From positions 34,100,352-34,164,351 of the forward strand of contig CM066728.1 of NCBI GenBank assembly GCA_033961575.1: a stretch of DNA of 64,000 bases, given 5' to 3'. The notes beneath the pieces are model-generated. The model was not told where the DNA came from. It searched no databases and saw only the letters and a list, made by a program, of their open reading frames with translations. Source of the stretch: Aselliscus stoliczkanus (Eukaryota > Chordata > Mammalia > Chiroptera > Hipposideridae). This document shows, one piece after another, positions 23,101-38,300 of this stretch (position 1 is the first letter of the stretch; each line of letters opens with the position of its first letter). Both the position numbers and the translations under genes were made by a program.

Positions 23101-26100
23101 AGGTTTTCCAACAGAATGTTGGATCCAAGATAGAAATCTGTATAAAACAAAAGAATAAAGAGCAAAGGAAATAGTGCATATTGAGGAAATATAGAAGCCA
23201 CTTTTCTGACTTTTGGTACAAGACAATTGACAATTAGCTATGTAAATAAAAAATAATATAGTATGGCATTTAGAACATATGTAGAAATAAAATGTATGAA
23301 ACTAATAATACAATGGACTGAAGGGTAAAATAAAAGTACACTATTGCAAGATTCTCAAGCTACACCCAAAGTGGCATAATACTGATTCAAGATCAGTAGA
23401 GAAAGCTAAAAACGGCTTCATTAATGAATTCTACCAAACATTTACGTTAGAAATACCAGTTCTACACATCTATTCCAAAAAACGGAAGTGGAGGTACACT
23501 TTCCAACTAATCTTATAAGGTCAGCATTACCCTAATAACAAACCATAGAAAGATAACACAAGAAAAGATAATTATAGAAGATCCCTCATGAACAAAGATC
23601 CCTTATTTAACAAAATTTTGATTGAACAAAATTAAATCTGTCAATATTTAAAAGGGTAATACATCATGACCAAGTGAGGTATAAACATTAGAAAAATCAA
23701 TCAGTGACATCCACTATTTAAAGAAAAAAAAAAAGAACAAAAAAAAGAACTGTTATCATTTCAATAGATGTTAAAAAAAAAAAATTGAACATAATTCAAT
23801 GGTTGTTCATAATAAACCTCTCAGCAACTCAGCAATCTAGATCCAAAAAGAAAAGTCCCACAGTTATATCATGCTAAATATGCTAAATGCTGAAAGACTT
23901 ACGGCTTTCTTTTCCTCTAAGAAAGGCAAATATGTCTGTTCTCAACACTTTTATTAAACATTTTACTGCAAGTTCTAGCCAGATAGATAAGGCAAGAAAA
24001 GAAATAAACATAATCCATATTAGAAAGTAAAACTATCTTTATTAACAGATGGCACGATTATCCATGGAGAAAATCCTGAAAAATCTACAATAAAAGCTAA
24101 TAGAATTAATAAGTGAAGTAAGATCATGCGATATAGAGCAAATACACAAAAATCAATGTATTTTTATATGCTAACAACGAAAAACTGGAAATTAACATTT
24201 TAAAAACAGCATAAAAAATATAAAATACTTAGGAATAAATGTAACAAAAAATGTGTAATGTCTAAACTCTGAAATTTACAAAACACTGTTGAGAAAAACT
24301 AAAGAATTTAAATAAATACAAATATACACCATTCTTATGGATGGAAGACTAAAAATTGTTAATTGTCAGTTTTCTTAAAACTGATCTACTGATTCAATGC
24401 AATTCCACTCAAAATACCAAAAATGTTTTTGTGTAGAAATTGACAAGCTTTTTCTAAAGTTTATATGAAAGTACAAAGGACCTAGGATAGCCAAAAAAAT
24501 TTGAAAAAGAACAGATTTGGAGAAAAAACATTAACTGATTTTAAGATTTACTATAAAGTTACTATAAAGCTACTATAATCAAGTCACTGTAGCCTTGGCA
24601 AAAAGAGAAATATATAGATTAATGAAACAGAATAGAGTCCGATAAACAGACCAAATATCTAGGGTCAATCAATTTTTGACAAAGGTGCCAAGGTAATTCA
24701 ATGGAAAAAGGATAATCTTTTCAACAAGTGGTGGTGGAACAACTGTATAGGCAAACACCAAAAAATGATCTCTGACCTAACATACTATAAATAAAAATTA
24801 AGTCAAAATAGATCTTATACCTAAATGTTAAGAACTCCAACCACAAAATTTCTTTTTGTTGTTGTTGTTTTTTTTTTTTTTGAGGGCAGTGTCACTGGCC
24901 CTCACATGTGGGACCGAACCGGGGCCGCTGGCTTCCGAGGCCAGCGCTTAACCACCGCGCCACTCGGCCGGCCTCAACCACAAAATTTCTAAACGAAAAC
25001 ATAGGAGAAAATCTTTGTAATCTTGGGTGAAACAAATATTTCTTACAGCACAAAAAACATGAACCATAATAGAAAAAAACAGATGAAACCAAAATAGAGT
25101 AAATGAACTTCATCAAAATTAAAAACACTTGGGCCGGCCAAGTGGCGCGGTGGTTAAGTGCTGGCTTGGGAAGCCAGTGGCCCCAATTCGGTCCCACATA
25201 TGAGGGCTAGTGACACCGCCCTCAAAAAAAAAAAAAAAAAAAATTAAAAACACTTGTTCTTCTTCAAAAGACTTAAGAAAATAAAAATGTAAGCACAGTG
25301 TATTAGAAAAAAATTTCAAAATATAATTAAGACTTGTATCCAGAATGTATTAAAAACTCTTAATATTAAGTAAAAAAAAGACAAACAACCAATAAACAAC
25401 CCCAAAAAATGTGAACAAAAATTTGAACAGATACTTCACCAAAGAAGATGCACGAAAGGCAGATAAGAACATGAAAAGATGCTCAACATCATTAGTCAAT
25501 GGGAAAAAGCAAATTAAAACTACAATAGGATATCACTATGTACCCACTAGAAGGGCTAAAATTAAAAAGACTAATAATACCAAGTATTGTCAAGAATATG
25601 GAGTAAATGGCACTCTCATAGATTAATAATACACTCAAAAAAATGGATGAATTTTAAAATGAAATAAGCCAGTCACAAAACGCTACATACATGATTCCAT
25701 TTACAGAAAATTCCAGAAAAAGCCAAACTGGAGGGACAGAGAGTAGTTCAGTGGCTGCCAGGAGCCGGAGGTGAGGGGAGATGGGAATGTTGTGCACATG
25801 ACTGTGGTATTGTTACATGATTATATACATTTGCCAAATTCACTGAACTGTACAGTTTAAATTAATTTTGTTGTATAAATTATACTTTAAAAAAATATTT
25901 AAAAATAAAAAACCTAAAACCTAAGAATGCAAATCTGCAAAAACATTTCTTTTCCTCTTATCTAACAAGTGTGTCAACACACATTTTCACAACACAACAT
26001 ACAGCTAGAAAAACCTAATCAAATACTTCTCAGGTACTAACAATACAGGGAGTTAAACGTAAATATATTCTAAACATTTGAAATCATTCATATTATAAAT

Positions 26101-29100
26101 TTTTTGTAGTTCTCAATTCCCTATCAACATTTCCTATCTTCTTAACCTCATCTTGTCTTGTTTTATAATATAACCAATAAATTGAAGAAGTCAATTAACA
26201 ATTGAAAGAAACCATTGTTTTCAATTATTAAATTATAAACCAAAATTAAGGTAATCTTGTTATTTCATTTAATAAAAAAATAGTTCTAAAGATATAGAAA
26301 GGAAATAATGATCTTTCTAGCTACATGCCATCAGTGAATGATGTTAGTTTTACAGTACCCCAAGATGGTAATAACTAGAAACATTTGGCATGCAGGAAAA
26401 ACTAAAAAATTTACTCAAGGTGTCTCAAGTTTGCCAGCTTCAATATATATCTATAACAGAGGTCACAATTAGTAACTGAAAAGAACTGGTTTATAATTTT
26501 GTTTAAATATGCAATATTAGATATGCTACAAATCTGTTCTTGCTACATAGACTTTTAGATACTCTACCTTTCCTGAGGATGGAGGAGAAGGACTAGCACA
26601 AGGACTTGGGTAACTACTGCTGTCTGTAGATTTCACAGAAGATTGATCTGATCGGTGATCATCAGTGCTTCGTTTAGGATGTAAAATTCCTCTATCTTTG
26701 TACTTCTGAGGTGGGTGTACTGCTGGAGATGGAGATTTCATCGATACTCTTGAGTGAGAAGGAGGAAGCGAAGTTATACGTAAGTTCTGATGTATAACAT
26801 CAGTTATACATAAGTTCGTAATACAGAGCAGGTGCCATTTACAAACCAAAGTTTCAATGACTTTATGACTGATAGAATATTATTTAAAAGGGGAATTTCA
26901 TTCTTCTATTACATTTAGAAGTTAAAAAGTAGTTGGATTATTAGGACAAAAACAATAGGTAAAAATACATTTAAAACAATCGACAAGGGCGAGCCAAGTG
27001 GCACAGTGGTTAATCGCTGGCTTCGGAAGCCAGCGGCCCCGGTTCGGTACCACATATGAGGGCCAGTGACACTGCCCTCAAAAAAAAACACAAAAAAAAA
27101 CCAACAATAAAACAATCGACAAAAGTCTTTAACTTAATATTAACAATTACTCAAGTATTATTTCTCTTACAAAATTCCTAACCTCTTTTATGATGATTTG
27201 GAGACACCTTTAATAATTACAACTAACTAGGTATGTGATCCTGAGCAAGTCTCTTAAATTATCTGAGCTTAAAGAGTATATGTCTTTGTTGAATAACCAG
27301 GTATTTTTTTTAATTGAGTACTTTCTAAAGTTGTGCAATATAAAGTGCAAAGCATCACCTATATTTTCCCCAAAACACTGGATCTAATCAAGTGCTGAGA
27401 ACTAACTATCAGTTTACATGAAATACTTAAGTGTATAACAATAAATAACACCAGGAAGGAACACAGACACATCCAGAATGTGGTACAGTGAGTACTCACT
27501 TAACATCATCAACAGGTTCTGCAACTTTAAGTAAGTCAGTGCGTACTGAAACCAATTTTACCATAGGCTAATTATATAAGCAAGAGTGAAGGTCCTATAA
27601 CATCCCATCAACATTATAAGGAAACCACTTTGAATGAAATTACATTATTCAAGGACATGCTGTACATCTCACAGTACCATTGACCTAATTTCTTCAAATA
27701 AGTCAACAAAGGAAATGCACAAGAGATTTAAGAAACATGACACCCTAATACAACACCTGAGCCCTCCCTGTATGCTAATTCAATAAATCTATAGTTTAAG
27801 ATTCGGGAAAATGATCTTTTTATTGGGACAGATAAATGGATTTTGATAATGTAAGAAAAATGCTTTTTTTAAGTGATGCATGTTTAAATATGGAAGGGTA
27901 AAATGACACAATGTGTGGGATTTATCTTGAAATATGTAAACAAAAAAAAAGAAAGCAAAAAGAGAAAAAATATTTGGGTAAATATAGCAAGAAGGTCTTT
28001 GTAACTAGTGAATCTGGGATATGGAGTGCATTACGGTGTATCATTTACTTTGCTGTGTTTAACAATGTTTATAATAACTACATTTAAAAGAAAAAAGGAT
28101 GTGTTTGAAAAGCCATAAGCTTCAATAGAGTCTTGTAATTATAATTACTCTGCCTTCAAGACACGTCGAAATAGCTTATCCCCACAATTCACTTCACTTT
28201 TTTTTTTCACTTCACTTTTAATAAACAGCTTAAATTAAGGATTATTTCTTTCACTAATGCAATAAAGTAACTAAAACCCAAAGATATTAACAAAAAATAT
28301 ATAATGAATGCATATCTGAATTATAACAACTTGATAAAAAGTGTAGAAAATAACTTTTCACGATTTTTTTCTCTTTCATGAATTGAAGTTCAATGAATTA
28401 TCTAGTTACAACCTCTAAAATTCCATCATTCTTACCCTGGCACCTAATTGACCTAATTTTCAGGTTGTTGTTGACAGAAGTTAATGAGGATAAAAAATTA
28501 TTAGAATAAAAATGATGTTTGCAATGGAACTAAATGTCTACTCTTATAGTTTTCAAATAGATTTTTTTACTCTGAGCTCTATTCTAGCTTTTTCCTCTCT
28601 TACATTTGGTTTCCCACAAAAATTTCATTCTATATAGAAACAAAATATTCCCATAAACCTTTCCACCTACATTTTCATTTAAGAGGAAGCCTCTGATATA
28701 GAATTCATTTATATCTCATTTTTCTTATAGAAAAGATGTTTGTCCTCTGCCATCAAAATATTATTTATAAAATGACAAGAAAAAACAAGGGTTTGATTTT
28801 AGTTTGGGACATGGGCAATTTTTATTATTTCAATACTTTCTTAATTTATCTAATCTGTATCTTGCCATCCCAGAGTGAAAACTCTAACTATAAATACCTT
28901 TCTCCAAGAAGTAATCCCACAAAGAATATATCTTCTCTCTTCAAAAATAAATCTCCCTAAGAGTGCTCATTCTATTCCTCACCAAGATACGACAACTCCA
29001 GGCATTATCTATTAATACTACCAAAAGTCTGAAAGTAGGTGAAATTCTATATCCTGCTGTTCAACAAATAAGAGAATGAAGAATGCTGGGCTGCAGCTTA

Positions 29101-29296
29101 TAAGTAAATGAAAATGATTGATCCTAGTATCACAGGTAAAAAAAATGAATTTATAAAATAATCAGTTTCTAAAGTATAACTAATATTACATTTTATAATT
29201 CAGATTTTCTTCTCTATTTCCAAATTTTATTAAATGAGTATGAATTACTTTTATAAAGGAAAAAGGAAGCTTTTTTAAAAAAAGATGTGGATGTAG

Positions 29297-29338
<42 letters not shown>

Positions 29339-32300
29339 ATGTGGATGTGAACATAGGCACATATATATGCATTTATACGCACACACACATATATATATAT
29401 ATCTATGACTCTTAACAGGTTTTTTATAGACTGGTCTAGGAATAACACTACTACATAACAATTTCTATGGAAATGTATTCATACATTCTAAACATTCAAT
29501 TGTTCAAGTAAGCTTTGAGAACAATCTTTTCAAAAAGTGGGAAATGTCCAAGTAGAAAATGTGCTTTTTACTATTATATTTTCCTTTCGCTCAGGAGCAT
29601 CTGCATTAGAGAGAAAGGAGAAAGGTCCAGGCACACACATTATGAGATTTTCTTGGCAACTGGATACATTATTCCTAAAATGTAATATCTGAAGAATTTG
29701 GAAACTAATATGTATTATTCCCTTTTAACTGAAGTCTGAACTGATGAAGTCTTCATGCTTCACTGAAATATGCAAAATATGATCAAAAGTACTAAAAACT
29801 CCATGTGATCCTTGAAAAAACAGTAAGCATCACATTTTATGTTTCTATTTTCAGTTTCTTAACAGTGAAATCATATTCTTACTACAGATACTTTGCACCA
29901 GTATTGCAAAAACTACCATCACAAGCAAAATGTCTTTCTTATCAAATCTAACAAGGTAAAAAAATTTTTCTAACTTATCTAAAGAAAATTAAATTTGATT
30001 CTAATAAATGTGTTTACAAGAAATATTTCTGAATCATGGCCAATGATTCATTATAACCACTTTATATTATAATACATTTTGGGACAAATAATTCAATATA
30101 AGAGTTTTCTTATTATTGATAATCACATAATAAATTTTAAAAATCACATCTAATTGCTAAAATCCAAAACAAATAAAAGAATTTGGCTACATTGTAACAA
30201 ATTTTGTCACGACAGTAAATTTGTTTACTTATTTATTATATGCCTTCGCCCCCCTCCCCCAATAAAATGTATCTCTGAAGGAAGAGATTTTGTCTGTTTT
30301 GTATATTGCTACATCCCTCACACCAAAAACTGGTACTTAAGATGAATGAATGAATGAATGAATAAATGAATGATGAATGAATGATATTTCTGTAGGAACA
30401 CCAGTCAGTCATACTGATGTCTAGGAGATAATTGTGGGGAGGTTGTTCTTTTCAATGGCCATGGCCAATACTACTTCCTGTAGGGTACCCAGGAAAGATG
30501 CCACTTGACTTACATTGACTAAAATATATAATAAAAAAATGGCGCTATCTTTTTAACAGACCCTAAATTTGTGAATTATGAAAATTAAATATTTTAATTT
30601 TTTCCTGACAAAAGTTTTCCTTATTAAATAATTCAGATACCAGTCGCTCGAAACCCTTCATATTATCTTAATACTTATAAAAATTATGTTTTAAAAATAA
30701 AAATCTCTATTTTATTGCAACCTTTTTATGTATCTTACATTATAAGAAAGTAGTTTCTAAATATTATAAAAGCACATGATTTAATGATAAATAACTCATT
30801 TTCCTGGATGGAAATATCTCCCATTTCAATAAAGTATTATAAATTTACCTTTCTGCAGTAGTGGGCTCATCAGAAAATTCGGTATCTGCTGAACTCTTCC
30901 TACTATTATTTGATCTCCAAGATGATGCCAAAGGAAGTTCTTCTGAGGACATAGGCCTTGGCCTTTGGCCAATCCCAGATGGTTGTTGTAAACCTGCAGA
31001 TTGTTCTTCAGTGCTTAAAACAGCTATAATTGCTCTAATGGTAGCTTCATCAACCTGAGACCAAGGTTTAGATGGAGCCCTCATGCGGCGCAAAAATAAG
31101 CTGTGCCACTTCTGTCTGAGCTGCAGCAATAAACTGGCTGCCTATAAAAAAAATTGGTTTCTTCAGTTCAAATAGATACATGCTAAACATATATCACACT
31201 TGCAAGACATCTATTTTTTTATTAGTTAAGGTCTGCAACTGTTTCCAAAGAACAAGTTTTACATTTCATTTAATTTATTATTAATTTCATTATTTTTGTT
31301 GCGTGAACGAAATAAAATTTCTTATTTACCATATCTAAGGCACTAAGACACAAAATTAAAAGAAACAGTTTAATGAGCGAGACAGTCAACAATGTGTAGT
31401 GGAATGTGATTAAAATGGAAAAACAACAGCAGGGTAAATAACGAAAATTTAGCTCCATTCATCTTTTATTTTACTACTTACAGAACATCCACATAATGGT
31501 TTCCAGAAGGCAGCTGGATTTATGGGTCCAGAGAAAGGCCTAAGCCAGATATAGACTTGGGAGTTATCAATGCATAAATGGCTACTAAATAAATCTACAT
31601 GTAGATGTATAGTCACTAGAAATTGTGCAGAGACAGTGAGAAGAGCAGAGTAAAGAAAGCCTGGAGTACTGGCAAACATCTAACATTTTAGGCAGAAACA
31701 CATACAGAAGAGTCAGTGAAAGAACCTAAGAAGGAATGACCTCTCCAGAAAGTAGAAGAATCAGAAAAGATTCATGTCACAGTCATTGGTGACAAAGAAG
31801 TTGGGGCAGGGGTGAGGAGGAAAAATGGGGAAGGACAGAATTACAAAAAGAAAGGAATGGACAATACCAAAAACAAAAGAAAGGCCAAAATTGTCAAGGG
31901 CAGCAGGCTGGCTTGACAATGTGGAGGACAATGTTGGCCTTAGCAGGTACAACTTCAACGAAGTGAAAGGACAGTGGAAATGAAAGTGAAATTATAGTAG
32001 GTTGAAGTGATGAATGAATGAATGGTAAAAAAGTAAAGCTCGCCAATGTTGATCATTCACAGCTTAGCTGCCAATAAAATGACCTTTAAAAGTAGAGATG
32101 GAATTAAGGGAAATCTTTGTCAAGAAAAATTTTAATTTTTCTTTTATACATCTCCTTCCCAAGTTAGAGATGTATAAAAAGAGAAAACAGAATGAACTCA
32201 TATCTTTCTTTTAGAAACAGTTATACAAAATAAAGGGAGTTCTTGTGCACTTAATACTTAATACTCGTATTTTCTTATATACAAAGAAATACTTAAATAT

Positions 32301-35300
32301 AACCATGCTGAAATACTGCCCCAAACCTAGTTTTTTCAATTCTATTCAAATAAACCCCAATACAGCAGAGAACATATTAGAGACAGAGAATGTATTATGA
32401 GAACTGACAAACAAGCTATATTTTCTAATACTAAGAGCTCAATATTCAAGATACAATTTTTACTGTACTGTACATCAGTTCATACCAACTAAATGAAAGA
32501 AATTTATCACATTACTAAAAAGCAACTTACCTCAGGCTCTAGTTTGAAATTGATCCACTCATCAAGTTTCAAAGTTGCCAAATTAGCAGTAGTTCTATCT
32601 TCCATTTCACTATCACTACTGTCATTAGGAATGCCATCAGCTGTTCAAACAAATATTGAAAGAAAAAAATGCACTTTTACCATCTTATATCATAGCAAAA
32701 AAAATTAAGCAAATGCAGATACTTCATATTTATACAAATTCTCCTGATATACTAACAATTTGTATGGGAGTTCTCCAAACACAACAGATCACAAATTAAA
32801 TCTCAATATTTAAAAGGAGGGGAGAAAAAAGACATTGTGAAGATTACCATCTCTAATCACAATGCATCATAAAACCAAAAAAGACAAGAAATTTAAAAAT
32901 CAAAACACAATCTTTAAATAATAACTAGATGAAGAAAACTAAGAACATAATTAAAGAAATAAAAACACTAAAAATAGTAGGAAAAAACTGATACATTAGA
33001 TAAGACAAAATGGGATTAATAATTAGTTAAAACTATAATCCAATTCCTTGAAAAGGCTAATAGGCAACTCTCTGGTAAATTTAACAAAGGGACAAAAAAG
33101 CGTAAATCTATCTACAAAATCAGAACTATGCATAATTATACAATAATAAATTTGAAACCTTCAAAGAAATGTATTTCTACAAAACAAACTGAAAGAACAA
33201 TTATTAAAATTTAAAGAAAAAGAAATAGAAAAACTCAGACTATTTAAGAAATTAAAGATGTCCTTAAAGAACAACAAAGAATTCCAGAATACCAAGTCTT
33301 TCAAACTTTCAAGGAATCAAATAATGACCAACTCCATTAATTGAGACAAACCTGAACCTAACTCTAAAACCTAATAAAACCTAAAACCCAAAAGATAGCT
33401 AAATATGCACATGCATATACCACGAAAATCTTATAGGTCAGCCTCAATAATGAATATAGAGAAGTTAAGAATTTTAAATAAAATGCTAGCAAAATAGTCA
33501 GCATTGCAATAAATTCTCCTTAGTCCAAGGAAGGTTTATTCTTGAAACAAAATGACAGTTCCATAAGAAAACATATCCACCACATCAATAGGCTAAACAA
33601 ATTCTGATTATATAAACAAATGTTCAAAAGCTATTAAATAAATTCAATATTTTTAAAATATTAAAAGCAGTACAATTCTTCCTTAATTTAATAAATTATT
33701 TTTATTAAAACAAAAATTAACATTATAATCAATGGTACTTTTTTCTATTTATACATTCACTTTAGGACATCTAATCTCGTCTTTAATATTATCTACAAAT
33801 TGATGACTTCTAAATTTGTATTGTTAGCCCAGGCTTCTTCCCTGAGCTCCAGGTATGTACACCCAACTGCCTCCAGAAAAAAAAGGAAATCTTACTTAGG
33901 ATGACTTCACTGTCTCAAACTTAACATGTCTAAAACAACTCTTGAGATCTGCCCTGCACAACCTGCTCCTCCTGGATTTCTCAATCTCAAATAAGTGTCA
34001 TCAGTATTCAGCAAGCTACCATAGCCCAACCTGAGAGCTAATGACTTCTGCCTTTCACTCATCACCCACATTCAATTCAGCAGTCACTAGTACTACCTCC
34101 AAAATAAATGAGTCTACTCCTCTTCCTATCAGCTGCCACCACTGTAGTTCTGAGCTATCATTATTTGTCATAAGACCACTGCAAAACCTCCTACCTGCCT
34201 ACTCCCTTCCATTCTTGTACCTTCTCACAGCAATCCATTCTCACAGCCAAAATGATCTTTTTGAATATAAATCACATCATGTCACTCCCTTACCTAAAAC
34301 CCGTGAATGTTTTCCCTTAAATTTACCACACTTTACAAGTCCATGCCTTTCTTTCAACCTTATTCCACACCACTCTCTCCTTGATCACTGTGCTTCCAAT
34401 CACATAACCTTTCTGTCAGTTCCTAGGTCATTTCCGAGTGCAGAATCTTGGCCCTTGACATCGTCTTCTACCTAGAGCTTATTTAAGTATCTTCACATGG
34501 CTGGCTTCTTCTCATACTGTAGGTCTCAGCTTAAATCACATCTCTCCAGAGAAGCTTATCTAGGATTCCTTTCTAAAGTAGGTCAACGCTAAGGCAGCCT
34601 TCTTTATTTCCTTCATAGTACTGTGTGGATTGCTTACTTTTTGCCATCTGTCTACCTCCTCACTACGATGTAAACTCCTAAGGACTGAAACACATGGTCT
34701 GTCCTGTTTCCTGTCATGTCCTCAATGCCTAGCACAATACCCGACATATAATAGTTGCACAATAAATATTTGCTGAATCACCAAATAGCAAAAAAATTGG
34801 AAACAATTAAGATGTCCAACTGTACAAACATTTTAAATGGATTATGCCACATTAATGTGACAGAATGTTTTACAGCCATTAACATAAAATATTAAAAATG
34901 TTCTTATGTTCTCTGCAATGAAAATAGCAGAATATAAAATAACAGTATGGGCAAGATAATTTAAAATATGTACACATATAAAAAATATATAATATTAAAA
35001 ATTTTTTGCATAAGGGTAATAAGATTATGGATGGGTATTATTATTATTTCCTTTAAACAATTACCCTTATTTATGTTAAACTATCATTTTAAATTCAGTG
35101 GAGGAGAAAAACAAAACTTCCTATCAGCAAGGTTAATCAAAAATGCACAAATCAATACCAAGTTACCTTAGAAATTAATTTCAAGAACAGTGGTATGCTT
35201 TAGTGTTTTCTAATTAGCCTTAATATATCAAAAGGGAGCTACTACTACACACATTTTTGTAATTTCAAAATTTGGTTTAAAAAAATGAAAAATTTCATTT

Positions 35301-38300
35301 CAAATAGATTTTTATTTGCTTCCTAATACATTTACCTCGAAAGGATGAAGGTTCCTGAAGAGCATTACTTGCCAACCTAGCTGGTCCACAGAATACCAGT
35401 ACGGTGACGGGTGTCACTGCTGAACAACATCTGATGTTAGCTATTCTATGGGCTCTGGTCATTTCATCATAAATAAGCCAATCTGTGGGCAGTGCCTGAA
35501 TTGCTGCAGCCTGACCATTGGCTGGAGGAATCTATTTGGAAAATAAATCAAAAAATTTTAACTGTATTTATCACCTAATTTACTGGCAACACTTTTAAAA
35601 TGTAAAAAGTCCCCAAAGAAATAGATAACGTACACCCAAGCAAAAAATTAAAGCAAGTCATTGCTCATGTAGTTTGTACAAAGTCCTCATTATTTAACAC
35701 ATTACCTCTTCCAACTCTAAGATTCAATCAAAATTTTGTTCCAATATTGAATTATACAAATATAACTAATTAATTTCTTTGAGCAGGTTAGTATTTGGGG
35801 CATTTTTCATTCAGCTGCAACAATCTAAATTAGTTTCACCTCAAGTATTAAGAGCATGAAAAATGTCTTTTACCTTTTTATATTGAGGCTGACTGAGAAC
35901 TGAAGTGGGATGGAACCGTACTTTTTTCTCCTTTGGCCCTGTCAATACTACATTCTCTCTGTCCACATGGACTAAATTAGGATACATGCCTGCCACCAAT
36001 GCAGCTTTAACGACAGCCCAATTCTCAGAATTTGTGTTAACATCTCGAATGTCACCACCACCGCGTGCTCTAACAAAACCTAGAAAGAGGAAAAAAAAAA
36101 CACACACCAACTTTTTCTATTGTTCAAAATATATTTTCAAATTTGTGTGTTTTTTACAAAAAAATTGTACAACCCATGTAAATTTAATGAGATTCAAATT
36201 TCACAATAATTAATAAAATCTTTGGAAAATTTAAAATACAGAATCAATGTTCTAAGAAAGTTTAGGTTTGTTTGGGCTAAAGAAAGTAGAGGATTCATTG
36301 GGGACTCAGAAACTTTTTAAAAATACACATTCTTGCAATAAAGTTCTTCATAAGCTGCTATCTGAAACACACTAAAATCATAGCTGAAAATCTAAACCAT
36401 TATTTTGACAAATATTAATAACATTTTGGTTATGATAGACAATAATTCTGGAGGTGAAGTCAAGTAAATATAGAATATTCTTGCTTGAATTTCAAAAGTC
36501 CCATAGTTGAAACAACTCTAAATCCTCTGGTTCATTTCTTACATTACTTTGACACTTCAGCTAATCTGTGAATCAGGCTCTGGTAATTTTCTTCTAGCTA
36601 TTTCTTCAATGTACTATGCTACTCAAAAAAGAAATTCAAAGAAGCATTCTAAAATAAAATAGCAATACTGGCATTCTCTTAAAAAGAAAAATCAAAGTGC
36701 CTTCAGGTGATTACTTATTTTATGTTCCAAAAATATGAAGACCAGCATTCATATCAATCTACTTAAATTTTTATAATTTTTATTTCATAGAGCTAAATAT
36801 TTATTAATAGTGATAAAATATAACTATAATATTTAAATTGATCTTTGCCAACAAATACATTATAAATTGCTCATTGCCAACAGTATCAAAAGGTATTCAT
36901 ACATTTCTCTACTACAGCTTCTGCAATATAATTATTTTTTAATCAACAAACAAAAGTTGAGGTTACACAGAATTCTACAAAGCAGTTCATGAATATAAAG
37001 AACAATGTGATAATGTCATAAAAATAATACAAGACGGCATCAGTTAACACTACAAATACTACGAGGTATGGGCAGGGTACTCTCAGGGGTTTAAATAGGA
37101 TCTTTGGGGAAAAACTTTACCTGATGCTCTAAGTTGACCAAGCAGTTGAGTTCTCATGCCTATGATTATTTCCATGGTAGCTTGTGAAAGAAAATTCTTT
37201 TCACAAAAGGCTCGCTCCCACCCATCACTTCGTGCTTTCTGCCATGCCTATAAAAATATAATTATATAACATGATACATTTACCAATCACTTCTTAGACA
37301 ACAAAGTAACTGAAAAGAACTATATACATTAACCACTCAAAGTCAATTCTCCTTCTTCAATTATTTTATAAGATCTAAGACTTTATTTTAAAAAGACACA
37401 CAACTTATAGATACAGAGAACAAACTGGGGGTTGCCAGCAGTGGAGCGGAAGGGTAAAATGGGTAAAGGTGGTCAAAAGGCACAAACTTCCATTTATAAA
37501 ATAAGTTTAAATCCTGGGGATTAAGGTTCAGTGTGATGGTGACTATAGTTAATAACACTGTGTTATATATTTAGAAGTTGCTAAGAGAGTAGATCTTTTT
37601 TTCTAAATAAAATTTTTATTGAGATATAACTGACATATAACCTTATATTAGTTTCAGGTGTACAACATAGTGATTCAATATTTGTATATATTGTGACATG
37701 ATCTCCACAATAAGTCTAGTGAACAGACTAGAGAGTCGATCTTAAAAGTTCTCATCACAAGAGAAAAAAAACTATAACTAGGTGTGATAATAGATGTTAA
37801 CTAGACTTACTGTGGTGATCATTCTGCAATATATACAAATATTGTATCACTATATTGTACACATTAAATTTATATGTCAATTATACCTCAATATTTTAAA
37901 AATAACTTAAAAATTAAATATAAAAAATAAAATCTAATACTTTATCATTAAATAAAATTTATCATTAGTTAATTTATACTCAAATGTTATGAAAGCCAAT
38001 GAGTTTATAAAATCCCAATGAGAACTAAGTATCAGGTAACCTAAATGACCAGCTATGCAGAAATATTTACCCTTCAGATACATCTGCTAATTTTCTTCCA
38101 CCAAAGTATGGAGGCTTTTCAACTAAGTCATCATACACCATTTATATCTAAGAATCCTGCCACTCCCTTTCTCCAAATATAACCTCTGTATCAACCTCCT
38201 AATCTGTCTGAGAATGGAAATTGGGATTTCTAGGGCCGGCCGAGTGGCGCGATGGTTAAGCGCTGGCCTGGGAAGCCAGCGGCCCGGGTTCGGTCCCACA

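Larger units (their letters stand above)
21560..25900 (+). repeat. Old LINE-1 with three SINE insertions
   Basis: Plus-strand remnant in the 5.3 kb intron. ORF2 reverse-transcriptase-like DNA is clear at 23.9-24.8 kb ('gttctagccagatagataag', 'gataagacaaa'-type blocks) and the 3' end at 25.6-25.9 kb ('ttcactgaactgtacagttt'). The left part (21.56-23 kb, ORF1-like or HAL1-like) is weaker. No open frame survives. Confidence 0.65.
27700..30848 (-). other. Repeat-poor part of YTHDC2 intron 20
   Basis: AT-rich. Holds a (TG)n run at 29299-29338 and a GAAT-type run at 30342-30384; the rest shows nothing I can name. Open frames inside are AT-rich chance frames. Confidence 0.6.

Noticed and set aside
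29299..29401. TG/CA run as a coding frame (long Thr-His and Cys-Val runs)
   Set aside because: These frames are translations of a microsatellite.
32493..32708. 71-codon plus-strand frame
   Set aside because: It is the antisense shadow of YTHDC2 exon 19.
33850..34775. Frame of 144 codons at 34041-34475 as a gene
   Set aside because: It is in a LINE2-like repeat and reads in a frame that does not match the reverse-transcriptase coding blocks.
35905..36213. 102-codon plus-strand frame
   Set aside because: It is the antisense shadow of YTHDC2 exon 17.
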